Shown: in pieces, positions 44,126-52,956 of the stretch
How the letters are laid out: every line of letters begins with the position of its first letter
Numbering within the stretch: the first letter of the stretch is position 1
Source: Bradyrhizobium paxllaeri
GTDB taxonomy: Bacteria > Pseudomonadota > Alphaproteobacteria > Rhizobiales > Xanthobacteraceae
Length of the DNA: 64,000 nt
Reading direction: 5' to 3'
Assembly: GCF_001693515.2 (NCBI RefSeq)
Contig: NZ_CP042968.1
Span: 7,096,001-7,160,000, forward strand
Program-made: the position numbers and the translations under genes
Notes under the pieces: generated by a model
Told to the model about the DNA's origin: nothing
The model's database searches: none
The model's input: only the letters and a program-made list of their open reading frames with translations

Positions 44126-44641
44126 ATGAACAGCTTCGACGCCATCGTCTATCTCGGCCTGGCTATCTCTGTGGTCACCGGTTTCAATACCGGGCTGTTG
44201 CGCAGCGCGATTACGATTGTGGCCTATCTCGCCGCGATGCCGATCGCGATGGGACTGATGCCGCTATTGTCGCCGCAGATCGGCGACAAGCTCGCCCCGC
44301 CGTTTGCGCAGAATTCGCTGCTGTTCTTCGGAGCCTTCCTGGTCACCGGCATGGTGCTCGGCAAGTTGGCGCGCATAGCCCTCGACGACGTCATTGGCCA
44401 GCAAGCCGGCGTGGCCGACCGCCTTGGCGGCGCCGTTCTTGGCGCGGTGCGCGTCGGCCTGATCGCGACCACCCTCGTGCTGATCTTCGACCGGCTTCTG
44501 CCAACCAACCAGCAACCGACATTCATGACCGGTTCTCGGTTGCGACCGCTGCTATCGGCCGCCGGGCAATTGGGCATCAAGTCCCTTCCGTCGGATCTCG
44601 TGGCCACGATCGACCGCCTGAGGAAAGACCGGCACATATAA
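44126..44641 (+). CDS. CvpA family membrane protein
   Basis: A 171-residue protein with four likely membrane segments: AIVYLGLAISVVTGFNTGLL, ITIVAYLAAMPIAMGLMPL, LLFFGAFLVTGMVLGKLA and LGAVRVGLIATTLVLIFDRL. The layout and the D-x-x-G-x-x-A-D-R-x-x-G-x-x-x-G loop fit the CvpA family, named for colicin V production and linked to cell-envelope functions. It stands alone between a repeat element and an SDR gene; no operon is evident. Confidence 0.75.
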   Translation: MNSFDAIVYLGLAISVVTGFNTGLLRSAITIVAYLAAMPIAMGLMPLLSPQIGDKLAPPFAQNSLLFFGAFLVTGMVLGKLARIALDDVIGQQAGVADRLGGAVLGAVRVGLIATTLVLIFDRLLPTNQQPTFMTGSRLRPLLSAAGQLGIKSLPSDLVATIDRLRKDRHI

Positions 44642-44761
44642 TCGGCGTGGTCTTCCTGATATGCGTTTCGGCGGTAGCCGCTCTCTTATCAGGGCCGCTC
44701 GACTTGGCTACAGTAGCCGCATCACCTTTCAAACATCACCTGACATAACGGGAGAGAAACT

Positions 44762-45544
44762 GTGGATCTTGGGATCAAAGGCCGTCGCGCCATCGTCTGT
44801 GCATCGAGCAAGGGCCTGGGGCGCGCCTGCGCCATCGCGCTCGCTAAGGAAGGCGTGCATGTCACGCTCACCGCGCGCGGCGCGGAGGCGCTGAAGAAGA
44901 CCGCCGATGAAATCCGCAAGGCTAATCCCGGCGTCACCGTAACCGAGATCGTCGGCGACATCACCACGCCGGCCGGCCGCGAGGCGGTGCTGAAGGCCTG
45001 TCCCGAACCGGATATCCTCGTCAACAATGCCGGCGGCCCGCCGCCCGGCGATTTCCGCAACTGGACCCGCGACGACTGGATCAAGGCGATCGACGCCAAC
45101 ATGCTCACCCCGATCGAGCTGATCAAGGCGACGGTGGACGGCATGATGGCGCGCAAATTCGGCCGCATCGTCAACATCACCTCGGCCGCGGTGAAAGCGC
45201 CGATCGATATCCTGGGGCTTTCCAACGGCGCGCGCGCCGGCCTCACCGGTTTCATCGCGGGACTGTCGCGCAAGACCGTGATCAACAACGTCACCATCAA
45301 TGGCCTGTTGCCGGGTCCGTTCGTCACCGACCGCCTGACCGGAACGGCCAAGCCCGAAGCCGAAAAGCGCGGCATCACGATAGACCAGGTGCTCGCCGAA
45401 CGCGCCAAACTCAATCCGTCGGGACGTTTTGGCGACCCCGAGGAATTTGGTCTTGCCTGCGCCTTCCTCTGCGGCGCCAAGGCCGGCTTCATCACCGGGC
45501 AGAACATCCTGCTCGACGGCGGCGCATTCCCGGGCACGCTCTAA
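44762..45544 (+). CDS. SDR family oxidoreductase, atypical active site
   Basis: A 260-residue short-chain dehydrogenase-like protein starting at a GTG with GGGAGAG upstream. The cofactor loop is CASSKGLGRACAIALAKEG near residues 13-31 and NNAGGPP is present at 88-94. The conserved Ser141 (NITSAAVK) is there, but in place of Tyr-x-x-x-Lys it has Ser154-N-G-A-Arg158. This pattern (LSNxxRAGL) recurs in a known SDR subgroup annotated as 3-oxoacyl-ACP reductase, so the protein is probably functional but not by the classical mechanism. The next gene, a quinone reductase-like protein, starts 10 bases after the stop. Confidence 0.87.
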   Translation: MDLGIKGRRAIVCASSKGLGRACAIALAKEGVHVTLTARGAEALKKTADEIRKANPGVTVTEIVGDITTPAGREAVLKACPEPDILVNNAGGPPPGDFRNWTRDDWIKAIDANMLTPIELIKATVDGMMARKFGRIVNITSAAVKAPIDILGLSNGARAGLTGFIAGLSRKTVINNVTINGLLPGPFVTDRLTGTAKPEAEKRGITIDQVLAERAKLNPSGRFGDPEEFGLACAFLCGAKAGFITGQNILLDGGAFPGTL

Positions 45545-45554
45545 GGGACGCGGG

Positions 45555-46544
45555 ATGAAAGCAGTCTGGTACGAACGAACGGGGCCAGCGCGCGAGGTGC
45601 TGGCCCATGGCGAGATGCCGACGCCGGTGGCCGGCCCGGGCGAGGTCCGGGTGCGGCTGGAGGCGTCCGGCGTCAATCCAGCCGATGTCGGCCGACGCGG
45701 CGGCGGCTATCGGCCGATGGAATATCCGCGCGTCATTCCCAACAGCGACGGCGCAGGGATCATCGATCAGGTCGGCGACGGCGTCACCCGGCTCAAGATC
45801 GGTCAGCGCGTCTGGCTGTTCAATGGCCAGCGCAACGGCCGCGCGTTCGGTACCGCGACCGAATATATTGCGCTCGCCGAACATCTGGTGACGCCGCTGC
45901 TGGACAATCTATCGTTCGCGGAAGGCGCCACGCTGGGCATTCCCGCCATGACGGCGTGGACCTGCCTCTATTGCGATGGGCCGATCGTGGGACAGACCGT
46001 GCTCGTCACCGGCGGCGCCGGCGCGGTCGGGCACTACGCCGTGCAACTCGCCAAATGGGGCGGCGCGCAAGTGATCGCGACCGTCAGCTCAGCGGCGAAG
46101 GCCGAGCAGGCGCGGCTCGCCGGCGCCGATCTCGTCGTCAATTACAAGACGGAGGACGTCGTCGCGAAAGCGATGGCCTTCACCGGACAGCGTGGCGTGA
46201 ACCGCGTCGTCGATGTCGATTTCGGCGGCAACATCGAAACCACGCTGAAACTGATGGGCGTGAACTCGACGATCGCGGTCTATGCCACCAACGGCAACCG
46301 CACGCCTATGGTGCCGATGCGCGAGTTGATGGAGAAATGCATCGCGCTTCGCGCCCTGGTGCTGTTTGCGCTGCCACCGCCGCTGTTGGCGGCGGCGCAG
46401 GCGGACATCACGAAATGGCTGGCGGCAGGCCCGCGCATCCATAACGTCGCGGCGCAGTTTGCGCTCTCCGACACCGCAGAAGCGCATCTGGCGGTGGAGA
46501 AAGGCGACAAGCTCGGCACCGTCATCGTGGACTGCGCCCGATAA
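45555..46544 (+). CDS. Zinc-less MDR family NADPH:quinone reductase-like protein
   Basis: A 329-residue medium-chain dehydrogenase. It starts MKAVWYERTGPAREVL and has the cofactor loop VLVTGGAGAVGHYAVQLAKW. The catalytic-zinc cysteines are absent, as in quinone oxidoreductases (QOR, zeta-crystallin). The start at 45555 begins a normal family N-terminus; a longer frame overlapping the SDR gene is not coding. It is probably co-transcribed with that SDR gene. Its stop abuts the stop of the convergent DUF3775 gene without a gap. Confidence 0.9.
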   Translation: MKAVWYERTGPAREVLAHGEMPTPVAGPGEVRVRLEASGVNPADVGRRGGGYRPMEYPRVIPNSDGAGIIDQVGDGVTRLKIGQRVWLFNGQRNGRAFGTATEYIALAEHLVTPLLDNLSFAEGATLGIPAMTAWTCLYCDGPIVGQTVLVTGGAGAVGHYAVQLAKWGGAQVIATVSSAAKAEQARLAGADLVVNYKTEDVVAKAMAFTGQRGVNRVVDVDFGGNIETTLKLMGVNSTIAVYATNGNRTPMVPMRELMEKCIALRALVLFALPPPLLAAAQADITKWLAAGPRIHNVAAQFALSDTAEAHLAVEKGDKLGTVIVDCAR

Positions 46545-46958
46545 TCACTGGATCGGCGTGGTCCGCTCTTCGGTCCAGAAGAGACCGAATTCATCGAGAC
46601 CTTCGGCGAGAAGATCGCCGAGCATCGGCTCGCCCAAGAGATAGCGCGCGGTGGGACCACGGCGTCCTTCCGCGGCCTGCTCCCGCAGCTCTTTCCATTC
46701 CTCGATAGTTCCGTCGCCGCGCCCGAGCCGCATCAGCGCCACGAGGTCGATCTGTTCGTCCTCGCTCAGCGCATCGATGAAACCGGCAATCTCGCGCGCG
46801 ACCGGATCGCGCCCATCATCCTCGAGCACATCGATCATGTCGTCATCGGCAGGGTTCGATCCGGAGTCAGGATCGGACGCAGCTTCCTTGACGTCGAACT
46901 GCCGGGCCTTCTCAATCAGAAAGCCGACTTTCTCGGGCGAAATCATCAGTTCTGGCAT
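46545..46958 (-). CDS. DUF3775 domain protein
   Basis: A 137-residue acidic protein. It begins MPELMISPEKVGFLIEKARQ and has the conserved core with REIAGFIDALSEDEQIDLVA and LMRLGRGDGTIEEWKELREQ, then RYLLGEPMLGDLLAEGLDEF. This matches the DUF3775 family, whose function is unknown. TGAGGAA lies upstream of the ATG at 46958; a longer frame to 47414 is antisense to the next gene. No signal peptide or membrane segment is seen. Confidence 0.85.
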   Translation of the reverse strand: MPELMISPEKVGFLIEKARQFDVKEAASDPDSGSNPADDDMIDVLEDDGRDPVAREIAGFIDALSEDEQIDLVALMRLGRGDGTIEEWKELREQAAEGRRGPTARYLLGEPMLGDLLAEGLDEFGLFWTEERTTPIQ

Positions 46959-47075
46959 CGCATGTTCCTCATACGGGCCATGCGATAACGCCAAACGTCG
47001 CGAGATGATCCGTTGCGCCGGAACATGGAAACCCGCATCCTTGGCCCAACCAACAGAAACGGGAGGAACCGCCGG

Positions 47076-47930
47076 ATGCAATGGAAGGTGGGCAGGGTCA
47101 GGATCACCAGAATCGTCGAAATGGAAACGGTCGGCAGCACCCGATTCATCCTGCCGCTCGCAACCAATGAGGAAATTCAGAAACTGCCCTGGTTGATTCC
47201 GCAGTTCGCCACCGAGGAAGGCCGGCTCAAAATGTCGATCCACTCGTTCGTGGTGGAGACGCCGTCCCGGCGGATCATCGTCGATACCGGACTTGGGAAC
47301 GACAAGCAGGGCCGCAAGGTGCCGACCTGGAACAATCGCAAGGATCCGTTCCTCGACACGCTGACGGCGGCGGGCTTCCCGCCCGACAGTATCGATACCG
47401 TGCTGTGCACGCATCTACATGTCGACCATGTCGGCTGGAACACGAAACTGGTCGACGACACATGGGTGCCAACTTTCGCCAATGCCAGATACTTGTTCGG
47501 CAAGACCGAATACGACTACTGGCGCGACCACAGCGATGAGCCGGACAAGCTCGCGGTGTTCAACGATTCCGTGAGACCGATCGCCGACGCCGGCAAGGCC
47601 GATCTCCTCGCCAGCGATGCCAGGCTTTCGGATGAGATCACCCTGATCCCGACGCCCGGCCACAGCCCCGGCCATATGAGCGTCCATATCAGGTCGGAGG
47701 GCGAGGAAGGCCTGCTGACGGGAGACGTCGCCCACCATCCCTGCCAGATGGCCCATCTCGGCTGGTCCTCGACCGCCGATTCCGATCCCCGGCAGTCGGC
47801 AGAAACCCGGCGCGAGCTGTTTTCACGCTTTGCCGACACGCCGACGCTGGTAATCGGCGGGCACTTTGGCGCCGGTCATATCAAGCGTGATGGGGATGCC
47901 TTCCGGTTCGCAACGCTGGAGAATCGGTAG
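47076..47930 (+). CDS. Metallo-beta-lactamase-fold hydrolase, first paralogue
   Basis: A 284-residue MBL-fold protein. The metal-binding motif is THLHVDHVGWN, with further ligands in TPGHSPGHM, LTGDVAHHPCQM and IGGHFGAGHI. It resembles quorum-quenching lactonases and related hydrolases of the GlpQ/AttM-like MBL group, but the substrate is not determined. GGGAGGAA precedes the ATG at 47076. The stop codon lies inside a repeat element that begins at 47926. A clear paralogue is encoded at 50556-51425. Confidence 0.9.
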   Translation: MQWKVGRVRITRIVEMETVGSTRFILPLATNEEIQKLPWLIPQFATEEGRLKMSIHSFVVETPSRRIIVDTGLGNDKQGRKVPTWNNRKDPFLDTLTAAGFPPDSIDTVLCTHLHVDHVGWNTKLVDDTWVPTFANARYLFGKTEYDYWRDHSDEPDKLAVFNDSVRPIADAGKADLLASDARLSDEITLIPTPGHSPGHMSVHIRSEGEEGLLTGDVAHHPCQMAHLGWSSTADSDPRQSAETRRELFSRFADTPTLVIGGHFGAGHIKRDGDAFRFATLENR

Positions 47931-48014
47931 GGTGGGCAAAGCGAAGCGTGCCCACCATTCAACGTTGGCGATATATGGTGGGCACGGCGCAAGGGCCCCT
48001 TTGCCCACCCTACC
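47926..48014. repeat. Palindromic repeat element (GGTAGGGTGGGCAAAGCGAA type)
   Basis: GGTAGGGTGGGCAAAGCGAA with CGTGCCCACC, then a loop, then GGTGGGCACG and TTTGCCCACCCTACC: an 89-base element with inverted ends. I recognise it from memory as a frequent Bradyrhizobium intergenic repeat. The TAG stop codon of the MBL gene is part of its left end. Confidence 0.75.
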
Positions 48015-48120
48015 CTGCGCTTTCGGCAGTTGAATTTCGTGCGCCGCTGTTCCAAGAAGCGTCTGAAGTTTAGGGAAATTCCCCCGAATTCCCAAAGAAA
48101 ACCCCGCAGGGAGCGATAAA

Positions 48121-48963
48121 ATGAAGCTTGTACGTTACGGCGCCAAGGGCGCGGAAAAGCCCGGCCTGATCGATAAATCCGGCCAGTTGCGCGATCTTTC
48201 CGCCCAAATCAGGGACCTCGACGGGGAGGCCTATGCGCCGGCCGCGCTCGCCAAGCTGGCGGCGCTGGATACCTCCAAGCTTCCCGCCGTCGACGGCAAG
48301 CAGCGCTTCGGCGCACCCGTCACCGGCATCTCGAAATTCGTCGCGATCGGCCTGAATTACAGCGACCACGCCAAGGAGACGGGATCGCCGATCCCGACCG
48401 AGCCGATCTTCTTCATCAAGGCCAACACCTCGCTGTCGGGCCCGAACGACTCGGTCGAAAAGCCGCGCGGCTCCACCAAGCTCGACTGGGAAGTCGAGAT
48501 CGCCGCCATCATCGGCACCCGCGCCAAGTATGTCTCGGAAGCCGACGCGCTTAACCATGTCGCCGGCTATTGCGTCTGCAACGACGTCTCCGAGCGCAAT
48601 TTTCAGCAGGAGCGCGGCGGCCAGTGGACCAAGGGCAAGTCGCACGACACGTTCGGGCCGGTCGGGCCCTGGCTCGTCACCAAGGACGAAATCCCTGACG
48701 TGCAGAAGCTCGGCATGTGGCTCGACGTCAACGGCCAGCGCCGCCAGACCGGCAACACCTCGACCATGATCTTCTCGATGGCGAAGTGCATTTCCTATGT
48801 CTCGCAGTTCATGACGCTGTTGCCCGGCGACATCGTCACGACCGGCACCCCGCCCGGCGTCGGCCTCGGCATGAAGCCGCCGACCTTCCTCAATGTCGGC
48901 GACGTCGTCACGCTCGGCATCGATGGCCTCGGCGAGCAGCGCCAGGAAATCATCGCGGCGTGA
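48121..48963 (+). CDS. Fumarylacetoacetate hydrolase family protein
   Basis: A 280-residue FAH-fold hydrolase. The metal and active-site region includes FVAIGLNYSDHAKETG, PIFFIKANTSLSGPND and TKLDWEVEIAAIIGTRA, in which the acidic residues bind Mg or Ca. QWTKGKSHDTFGPVGPWLVT and TGTPPGVGLGMKPP complete the family pattern. Members cleave carbon-carbon bonds in the breakdown of aromatic compounds or act as ureidoglycolate lyase or dehydratases. The gene begins at ATG 48121 with AGGGAG upstream and is followed by a repeat and a GST gene. Confidence 0.92.
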   Translation: MKLVRYGAKGAEKPGLIDKSGQLRDLSAQIRDLDGEAYAPAALAKLAALDTSKLPAVDGKQRFGAPVTGISKFVAIGLNYSDHAKETGSPIPTEPIFFIKANTSLSGPNDSVEKPRGSTKLDWEVEIAAIIGTRAKYVSEADALNHVAGYCVCNDVSERNFQQERGGQWTKGKSHDTFGPVGPWLVTKDEIPDVQKLGMWLDVNGQRRQTGNTSTMIFSMAKCISYVSQFMTLLPGDIVTTGTPPGVGLGMKPPTFLNVGDVVTLGIDGLGEQRQEIIAA

Positions 48964-48968
48964 GGCTA

Positions 48969-49110
48969 GTGCAACATTCGCACTAGCTCGTCATGGCCGG
49001 GCTTGTCCCGGCCATCCATGTCTTGCTTGCGGTTAGACTTTCAAGACGTGGATGCCCGGGACATCTTGCGCGAAGACGCGCTTCGAGCTTCTGCTCGGGC
49101 ATGACGATGG
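48969..49110. repeat. Palindromic repeat element (GTCATGGCCGGGCTTGTCCC type)
   Basis: CGTCATGGCCGGGCTTGTCC, CGGCCATCCATGTCTT, a loop, then AAGACGTGGATGCCCGGGAC and GCTCGGGCATGACG form an inverted repeat. I recognise this as another common Bradyrhizobium intergenic palindrome. It lies between the FAH and GST genes and ends about 27 bases before the GST start. Confidence 0.7.
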
Positions 49111-49136
49111 AGAAAACATCCAAGGGAATAAGAAAA

Positions 49137-49751
49137 ATGAAACTCACCTTCTCTCCCGCCTCCCCCTTCGCCCGGAAAGTCCGCATTGCCGCGATCGAGA
49201 CCGGCCTGATCGACAAGATTGAACTCACGCCGGCCACCGTCGCGCCGGGGCAGCCGAACGAGGAATATTCGAAGATCACGCCGCTGAAGAAGCTGCCGGT
49301 GCTGATCCTCGACAATGGCGACGTCATTCTCGATTCCTATGTCATAACAGAATATCTCGACGAGCTCGCCGGCGGCGGCAAGCTAATCCCCGCTTCCGGG
49401 CCCGAACGCTGGAAGGTCAAGAGCGACCATTCCCTGCTGCAGGGCATGCTCGATTCCATGCTGCTGTGCCGCTACGAAAAAATGGTGCGGCCGGAAGGGC
49501 TGCGCTGGGATGCCTGGCACGACGACCACTGGAAGCGGGCCTGGGCCGGCATGGCGCGGTTCGAGAACAGGCCCGACGTGCTTTCCGGCCCGTTCAACAT
49601 TGCGCAGATCGGCCTTGTTTGCGTGCTCGGCTATGCGGACTTCCGCTTTGCCGATTGCGGCTGGCGCAAGGCCTATCCGAAGCTCGACGCCTTCCATCAG
49701 AAGATGCTGGAGCGGCCGTCGGTCAAGATCTCGGTACCGCCCCCGGCGTAA
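49137..49751 (+). CDS. Glutathione S-transferase family protein
   Basis: A 204-residue two-domain GST. The N-terminal thioredoxin fold starts MKLTFSPASPFARKVRIAAI, where Ser in SPASPF is the likely glutathione-activating residue, and contains KKLPVLILDNGDVILDSYVI with the cis-proline and the glutathione gamma-glutamyl site. The C-terminal helical domain follows. The start at 49137 is the first ATG giving a family N-terminus; upstream in frame is repeat sequence. A serine-hydrolase gene follows after 22 bases, probably in the same operon. Confidence 0.9.
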   Translation: MKLTFSPASPFARKVRIAAIETGLIDKIELTPATVAPGQPNEEYSKITPLKKLPVLILDNGDVILDSYVITEYLDELAGGGKLIPASGPERWKVKSDHSLLQGMLDSMLLCRYEKMVRPEGLRWDAWHDDHWKRAWAGMARFENRPDVLSGPFNIAQIGLVCVLGYADFRFADCGWRKAYPKLDAFHQKMLERPSVKISVPPPA

Positions 49752-49773
49752 CATCCAAAAAGGAGACAGCGGC

Positions 49774-50538
49774 ATGCGCGAGGGTGGCAGGGTTTTGCGA
49801 CGCCTCGGCCTTGCCGCCGTCCTCACGCTTGCGACGTCTGCCGTCGCGGCGCAGACCCATCAGCTCTCGACCGATCAGCGCAATCTCGCCTGCGGAAGCC
49901 CCACATCACTCAACGATGGCTGGCCGACAGCGACACCGGAGAGTGTCGGCCTCGATGGCCCGCGCCTGTGCGGCATCGCGGCGCGGCTTGCGGCCACCCA
50001 TGCCAACGTTCATGCCGTGGTCGCGGTCCGCCGCGGCAAGCTGGTGTTCGAGCAATATTTTCCGGGCCGTGACGAGCCCTGGGGAATGGGCGACGGGCCG
50101 CACGAGTTCGATGCGACCACCAAGCACGACATGCGGTCGGTTTCGAAAAGCGTGATCTCGTTGCTGGTCGGGATCGCCATCGACCGCGAGCTGATCAAGA
50201 GCGCTGACGAGCCCGTCGTCAAATTCTTTCCGGACTATTCGGCGGCAAAGTCGCCGGGCTGGGACAACATCACGCCGCGCTTTCAGGCAATCGGCTATTT
50301 CGGCGACCTGTTCTACTGTGGGCAGCAATGGTGGATGGGCCGCACGCTATCCGGCGACAAGGACGTAAAATGGATTGCCGCAATGGGCTTGGGCGGCCAG
50401 CGTATCTTTATCGTCCCTGAGCTCGACCTTGTGGTCATGACCACGTCAGGGCTTTATGGCAGCGGCCGGCAAGGAAATGCCGCGCTCGACATCCTCGCCA
50501 ACTTCATCATTCCCTACGTCAGGCACAACGTACGATAA
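49774..50538 (+). pseudogene. Beta-lactamase-family serine hydrolase with a large internal in-frame deletion
   Basis: A 254-residue secreted protein (signal peptide with LGLAAVLTLATSAVAAQ; AGGAG before the ATG at 49774). The N-terminal part has the serine-lysine motif RSVSKSVISLLVGIAIDREL typical of 6-aminohexanoate-dimer hydrolase-like proteins. After SPGWDNIT it jumps to PRFQAIGYFGDLFYCGQQWW, which belongs near the C-terminus of the family. The middle of the family, including the Y-x-N motif region, is absent. Relatives as I remember them are roughly 130-180 residues longer. The remaining frame is intact, but loss of a catalytic motif makes hydrolase activity unlikely. Confidence 0.75.
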
Positions 50539-50555
50539 TTCAGCCAGGGGCAAGC

Positions 50556-51425
50556 ATGAGCCTGAAATTCACTGTCGGCGATCTCACCATTCACCGTATC
50601 ATCGAGCAGGAGACCACCTTCCTGCCGGCACTGGAGCTGCTGCCTCACCTGACACCGGAAGTCCTGGCAGAGCACCGTCCGTGGATGCGAAACATCGGCG
50701 CGCTCGACGACAAGGACGTGCTGATCCTGTGCTTCCAGTCCTATGTGGTGAAGACGCCGCACCACACCATCCTGATCGATAGCTGCATCGGCAACGACAA
50801 GCCGCGGCCGCAGCGTCCGAAATGGAACATGAAGACCGACGATACCTATATGCGCGGTCTCGCCGCCGCCGGCTTTTCCGTTGATGACATCGACTACGTC
50901 ATGTGTACGCATCTGCATGTCGATCATGTCGGCTGGAACACGCGGCTTGAGAACAGCCGCTGGGTACCGACCTTCCCGAAGGCACGCTACGTCTTCGACA
51001 AGGCCGAATTCGACTACTGGACCGAGACGCACGCCAAGACGCCGGTGCCGCCGTTTGCCGACAGCGTGCTGCCGGTCGTAGAATCCAGGCAGGCCGAAAT
51101 CGTCCGCAGCGATTTCGCGATCGGCGATCACACCCGCATCCTGCCGACGCCGGGCCACACGCCCGGCCACGCCGCCTTCACCTTCGGCCGCGGCAAGGAC
51201 GACGCGGTGTTCTCGGGCGACCTGATGCATTCGCCGCTGCAGGCGCTTTATCCGGAACTATCCGTAAAGTTCGACGTCGACCAGGCGCAGGCGGCGAAGA
51301 CGCGGCGCAGCTTCCTGGAACGCTACTGCGATACCGAGACGCTGTGCTGCACCGCGCATTTCCCTTCACCCTCTGGTGGGAAGATCCGGCGCACGGGCAG
51401 CGGATTTACCTGCGAGGCGATATGA
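50556..51425 (+). CDS. Metallo-beta-lactamase-fold hydrolase, second paralogue
   Basis: A 289-residue MBL-fold protein closely related to the one at 47076-47930. The metal motif CTHLHVDHVGWNTRLE, LPTPGHTPGHAAFTFG, FSGDLMHSPLQALYP and CCTAHFPSPSGGKI supply the zinc ligands. It begins MSLKFTVGDLTIHRIIEQET. Its stop overlaps the ATG of an enoyl-CoA hydratase gene by four bases, so the two are translationally coupled. That suggests a role in breaking an ester or thioester in the same pathway; the substrate is unknown. Confidence 0.9.
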   Translation: MSLKFTVGDLTIHRIIEQETTFLPALELLPHLTPEVLAEHRPWMRNIGALDDKDVLILCFQSYVVKTPHHTILIDSCIGNDKPRPQRPKWNMKTDDTYMRGLAAAGFSVDDIDYVMCTHLHVDHVGWNTRLENSRWVPTFPKARYVFDKAEFDYWTETHAKTPVPPFADSVLPVVESRQAEIVRSDFAIGDHTRILPTPGHTPGHAAFTFGRGKDDAVFSGDLMHSPLQALYPELSVKFDVDQAQAAKTRRSFLERYCDTETLCCTAHFPSPSGGKIRRTGSGFTCEAI

Positions 51426-52225
51426 ATCAAAACCCATCCGCTTTCGAAACGCTCTCGATCGAGCCGGTCGACGAGCACGTAGCGGTTGTCCGGCTCAACC
51501 GTCCGGATGCCTCCAACGCGCTCGACACCCAGATGGGGCGCGACCTCGTTCGCTATTTCGAGGACGTGGCACTCGATCCAAAAAACCTGCGCTGCATCGT
51601 CCTGACCGGCACCGGCGACAAGGCGTTCTGTGCCGGCGGCGACCTGAAGGAGCGCCGCGGCATGACGGACGAGGCGTGGACGCGCCAGCACGTCATTTTC
51701 GAGCGGATGGTGCGGGCGCTGATCGACTGTCCGGTGCCGATCATCGGCGCGGTCAACGGCGCCGCCTATGGCGGCGGCTGCGAGATCGCGGGATGTTGCG
51801 ATTTTCTCTATGCGGCGGAGACGGCGCGCTTCGCGCTGACCGAGGTAACGCTCGGCATCATGCCGGGCGGCGGCGGCACGCAAACCTTGCCGCGCGCCGT
51901 CGGCGAGCGCCGCGCTAAGGAGCTGATCCTGACCGGCAAGCCGTTTACCTCAGCGGAAGCGCGTGAGTGGGGCTTTGTGAACGAAGTTTTCTCGCTGCCG
52001 GAGTTGTTACCCTCGGCGCTGGCAACCGCGTCGCGGATCGCCCGCAACGCCCCGATTTCGGTCCGTCAGGCAAAGCTGTCGATCCATCGCGGCCTGCAAC
52101 TGTCGTTGCGCGACGGCCTCACGCTGGAGATCGAGGCCTATAACCGCATGGTCCCGACCGAGGACCGTCGTGAGGGCGTGCTGGCCTTCAACGAGAAGCG
52201 TACGCCCAATTTCAAGGGCCGGTGA
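51422..52225 (+). CDS. Enoyl-CoA hydratase
   Basis: A 267-residue crotonase-fold enzyme adding water to 2-enoyl-CoA. The oxyanion-hole segments are AFCAGGDLKERRGM and NGAAYGGGCEIAGCCDF. The catalytic-Glu region FALTEVTLGIMPGGGGTQTL is intact, unlike that of the paralogue at 39846. The ATG at 51422 overlaps the stop of the MBL gene (ATGA); GAGGCG lies just upstream. The next gene, ogt, is convergent and ends three bases away. Confidence 0.9.
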   Translation: MNQNPSAFETLSIEPVDEHVAVVRLNRPDASNALDTQMGRDLVRYFEDVALDPKNLRCIVLTGTGDKAFCAGGDLKERRGMTDEAWTRQHVIFERMVRALIDCPVPIIGAVNGAAYGGGCEIAGCCDFLYAAETARFALTEVTLGIMPGGGGTQTLPRAVGERRAKELILTGKPFTSAEAREWGFVNEVFSLPELLPSALATASRIARNAPISVRQAKLSIHRGLQLSLRDGLTLEIEAYNRMVPTEDRREGVLAFNEKRTPNFKGR

Positions 52226-52228
52226 ACC

Positions 52229-52783
52229 TCAATCGAACAGGCTCGGCGTGTGGTTCACCACCGCACCCTCGATTTCCAGCATCTTCAGCTTCGTCACCAC
52301 CCCGCCATTGGCGGAGAAGCCGCCGGGCTTGTTGCCCGCCGCCAGCACGCGGTGACAGGGCACCACGATCGGACAGGGGTTGCGGCCCAGCGCCTGACCG
52401 ACGTCGCGCGACAGCTCGACGCCGCCGAGCTTCCTGGCGATATCGCCATAGGTCATGGTCTTGCCCGGCGGAATGGTGCGCGCGATGTCGTAAACGCCGC
52501 GGTTGAATTCGGGAACGCCGTCGAGATCGAGCACGACGTCGGCGAGATCGTTCGGCTTGCCTTCAAGCAGCTCGACCATGCCGTCGATCGCGGCCTGCAC
52601 CTTTGCCGGCGGTGGTGCCTCGATCAGGTCGCCATGTCGCTGCTGCAGGCGGGTGCGGGTCTTCTTCTCGTCACCCATCGGCAATTGCACCGAGGTGATG
52701 CCGCGCTCGCCCCACACGATGCCGCAGCGGCCGATCGCAGTGTCGAATATCGTAAAATGGTGCCCGGTCATGGCTGGCTCCAT
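52229..52783 (-). CDS. ogt: Methylated-DNA-[protein]-cysteine S-methyltransferase
   Basis: A 184-residue DNA repair protein that removes alkyl groups from O6 of guanine. The acceptor cysteine is in NPCPIVVPCHRVLAAG, with the helix-turn-helix TMTYGDIARKLGG and VGQALGRNP before it and GGFSANGG after it. The start at 52783 has CAGGAG upstream; a longer frame to 52948 has no such site. The N-terminal domain is short and degenerate, as in Ogt-type proteins, so it is a single-function repair enzyme rather than an Ada fusion. Confidence 0.92.
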   Translation of the reverse strand: MEPAMTGHHFTIFDTAIGRCGIVWGERGITSVQLPMGDEKKTRTRLQQRHGDLIEAPPPAKVQAAIDGMVELLEGKPNDLADVVLDLDGVPEFNRGVYDIARTIPPGKTMTYGDIARKLGGVELSRDVGQALGRNPCPIVVPCHRVLAAGNKPGGFSANGGVVTKLKMLEIEGAVVNHTPSLFD

Positions 52784-52956
52784 AGTCTCCTGTTCAGTGC
52801 CACCCCGCTTCGCATCTGGCCCAAATCTAGGCTTGGAGATTATTGCTATCCACCCGAATCCCGGGGGAACTTGACGGCATGAACAACTTCCGCTGATCTG
52901 GGCTCCCGCCCAGGGCCTGCAATGGCCTGAGCCCTTTTCATTTCTCACGAGACCCT

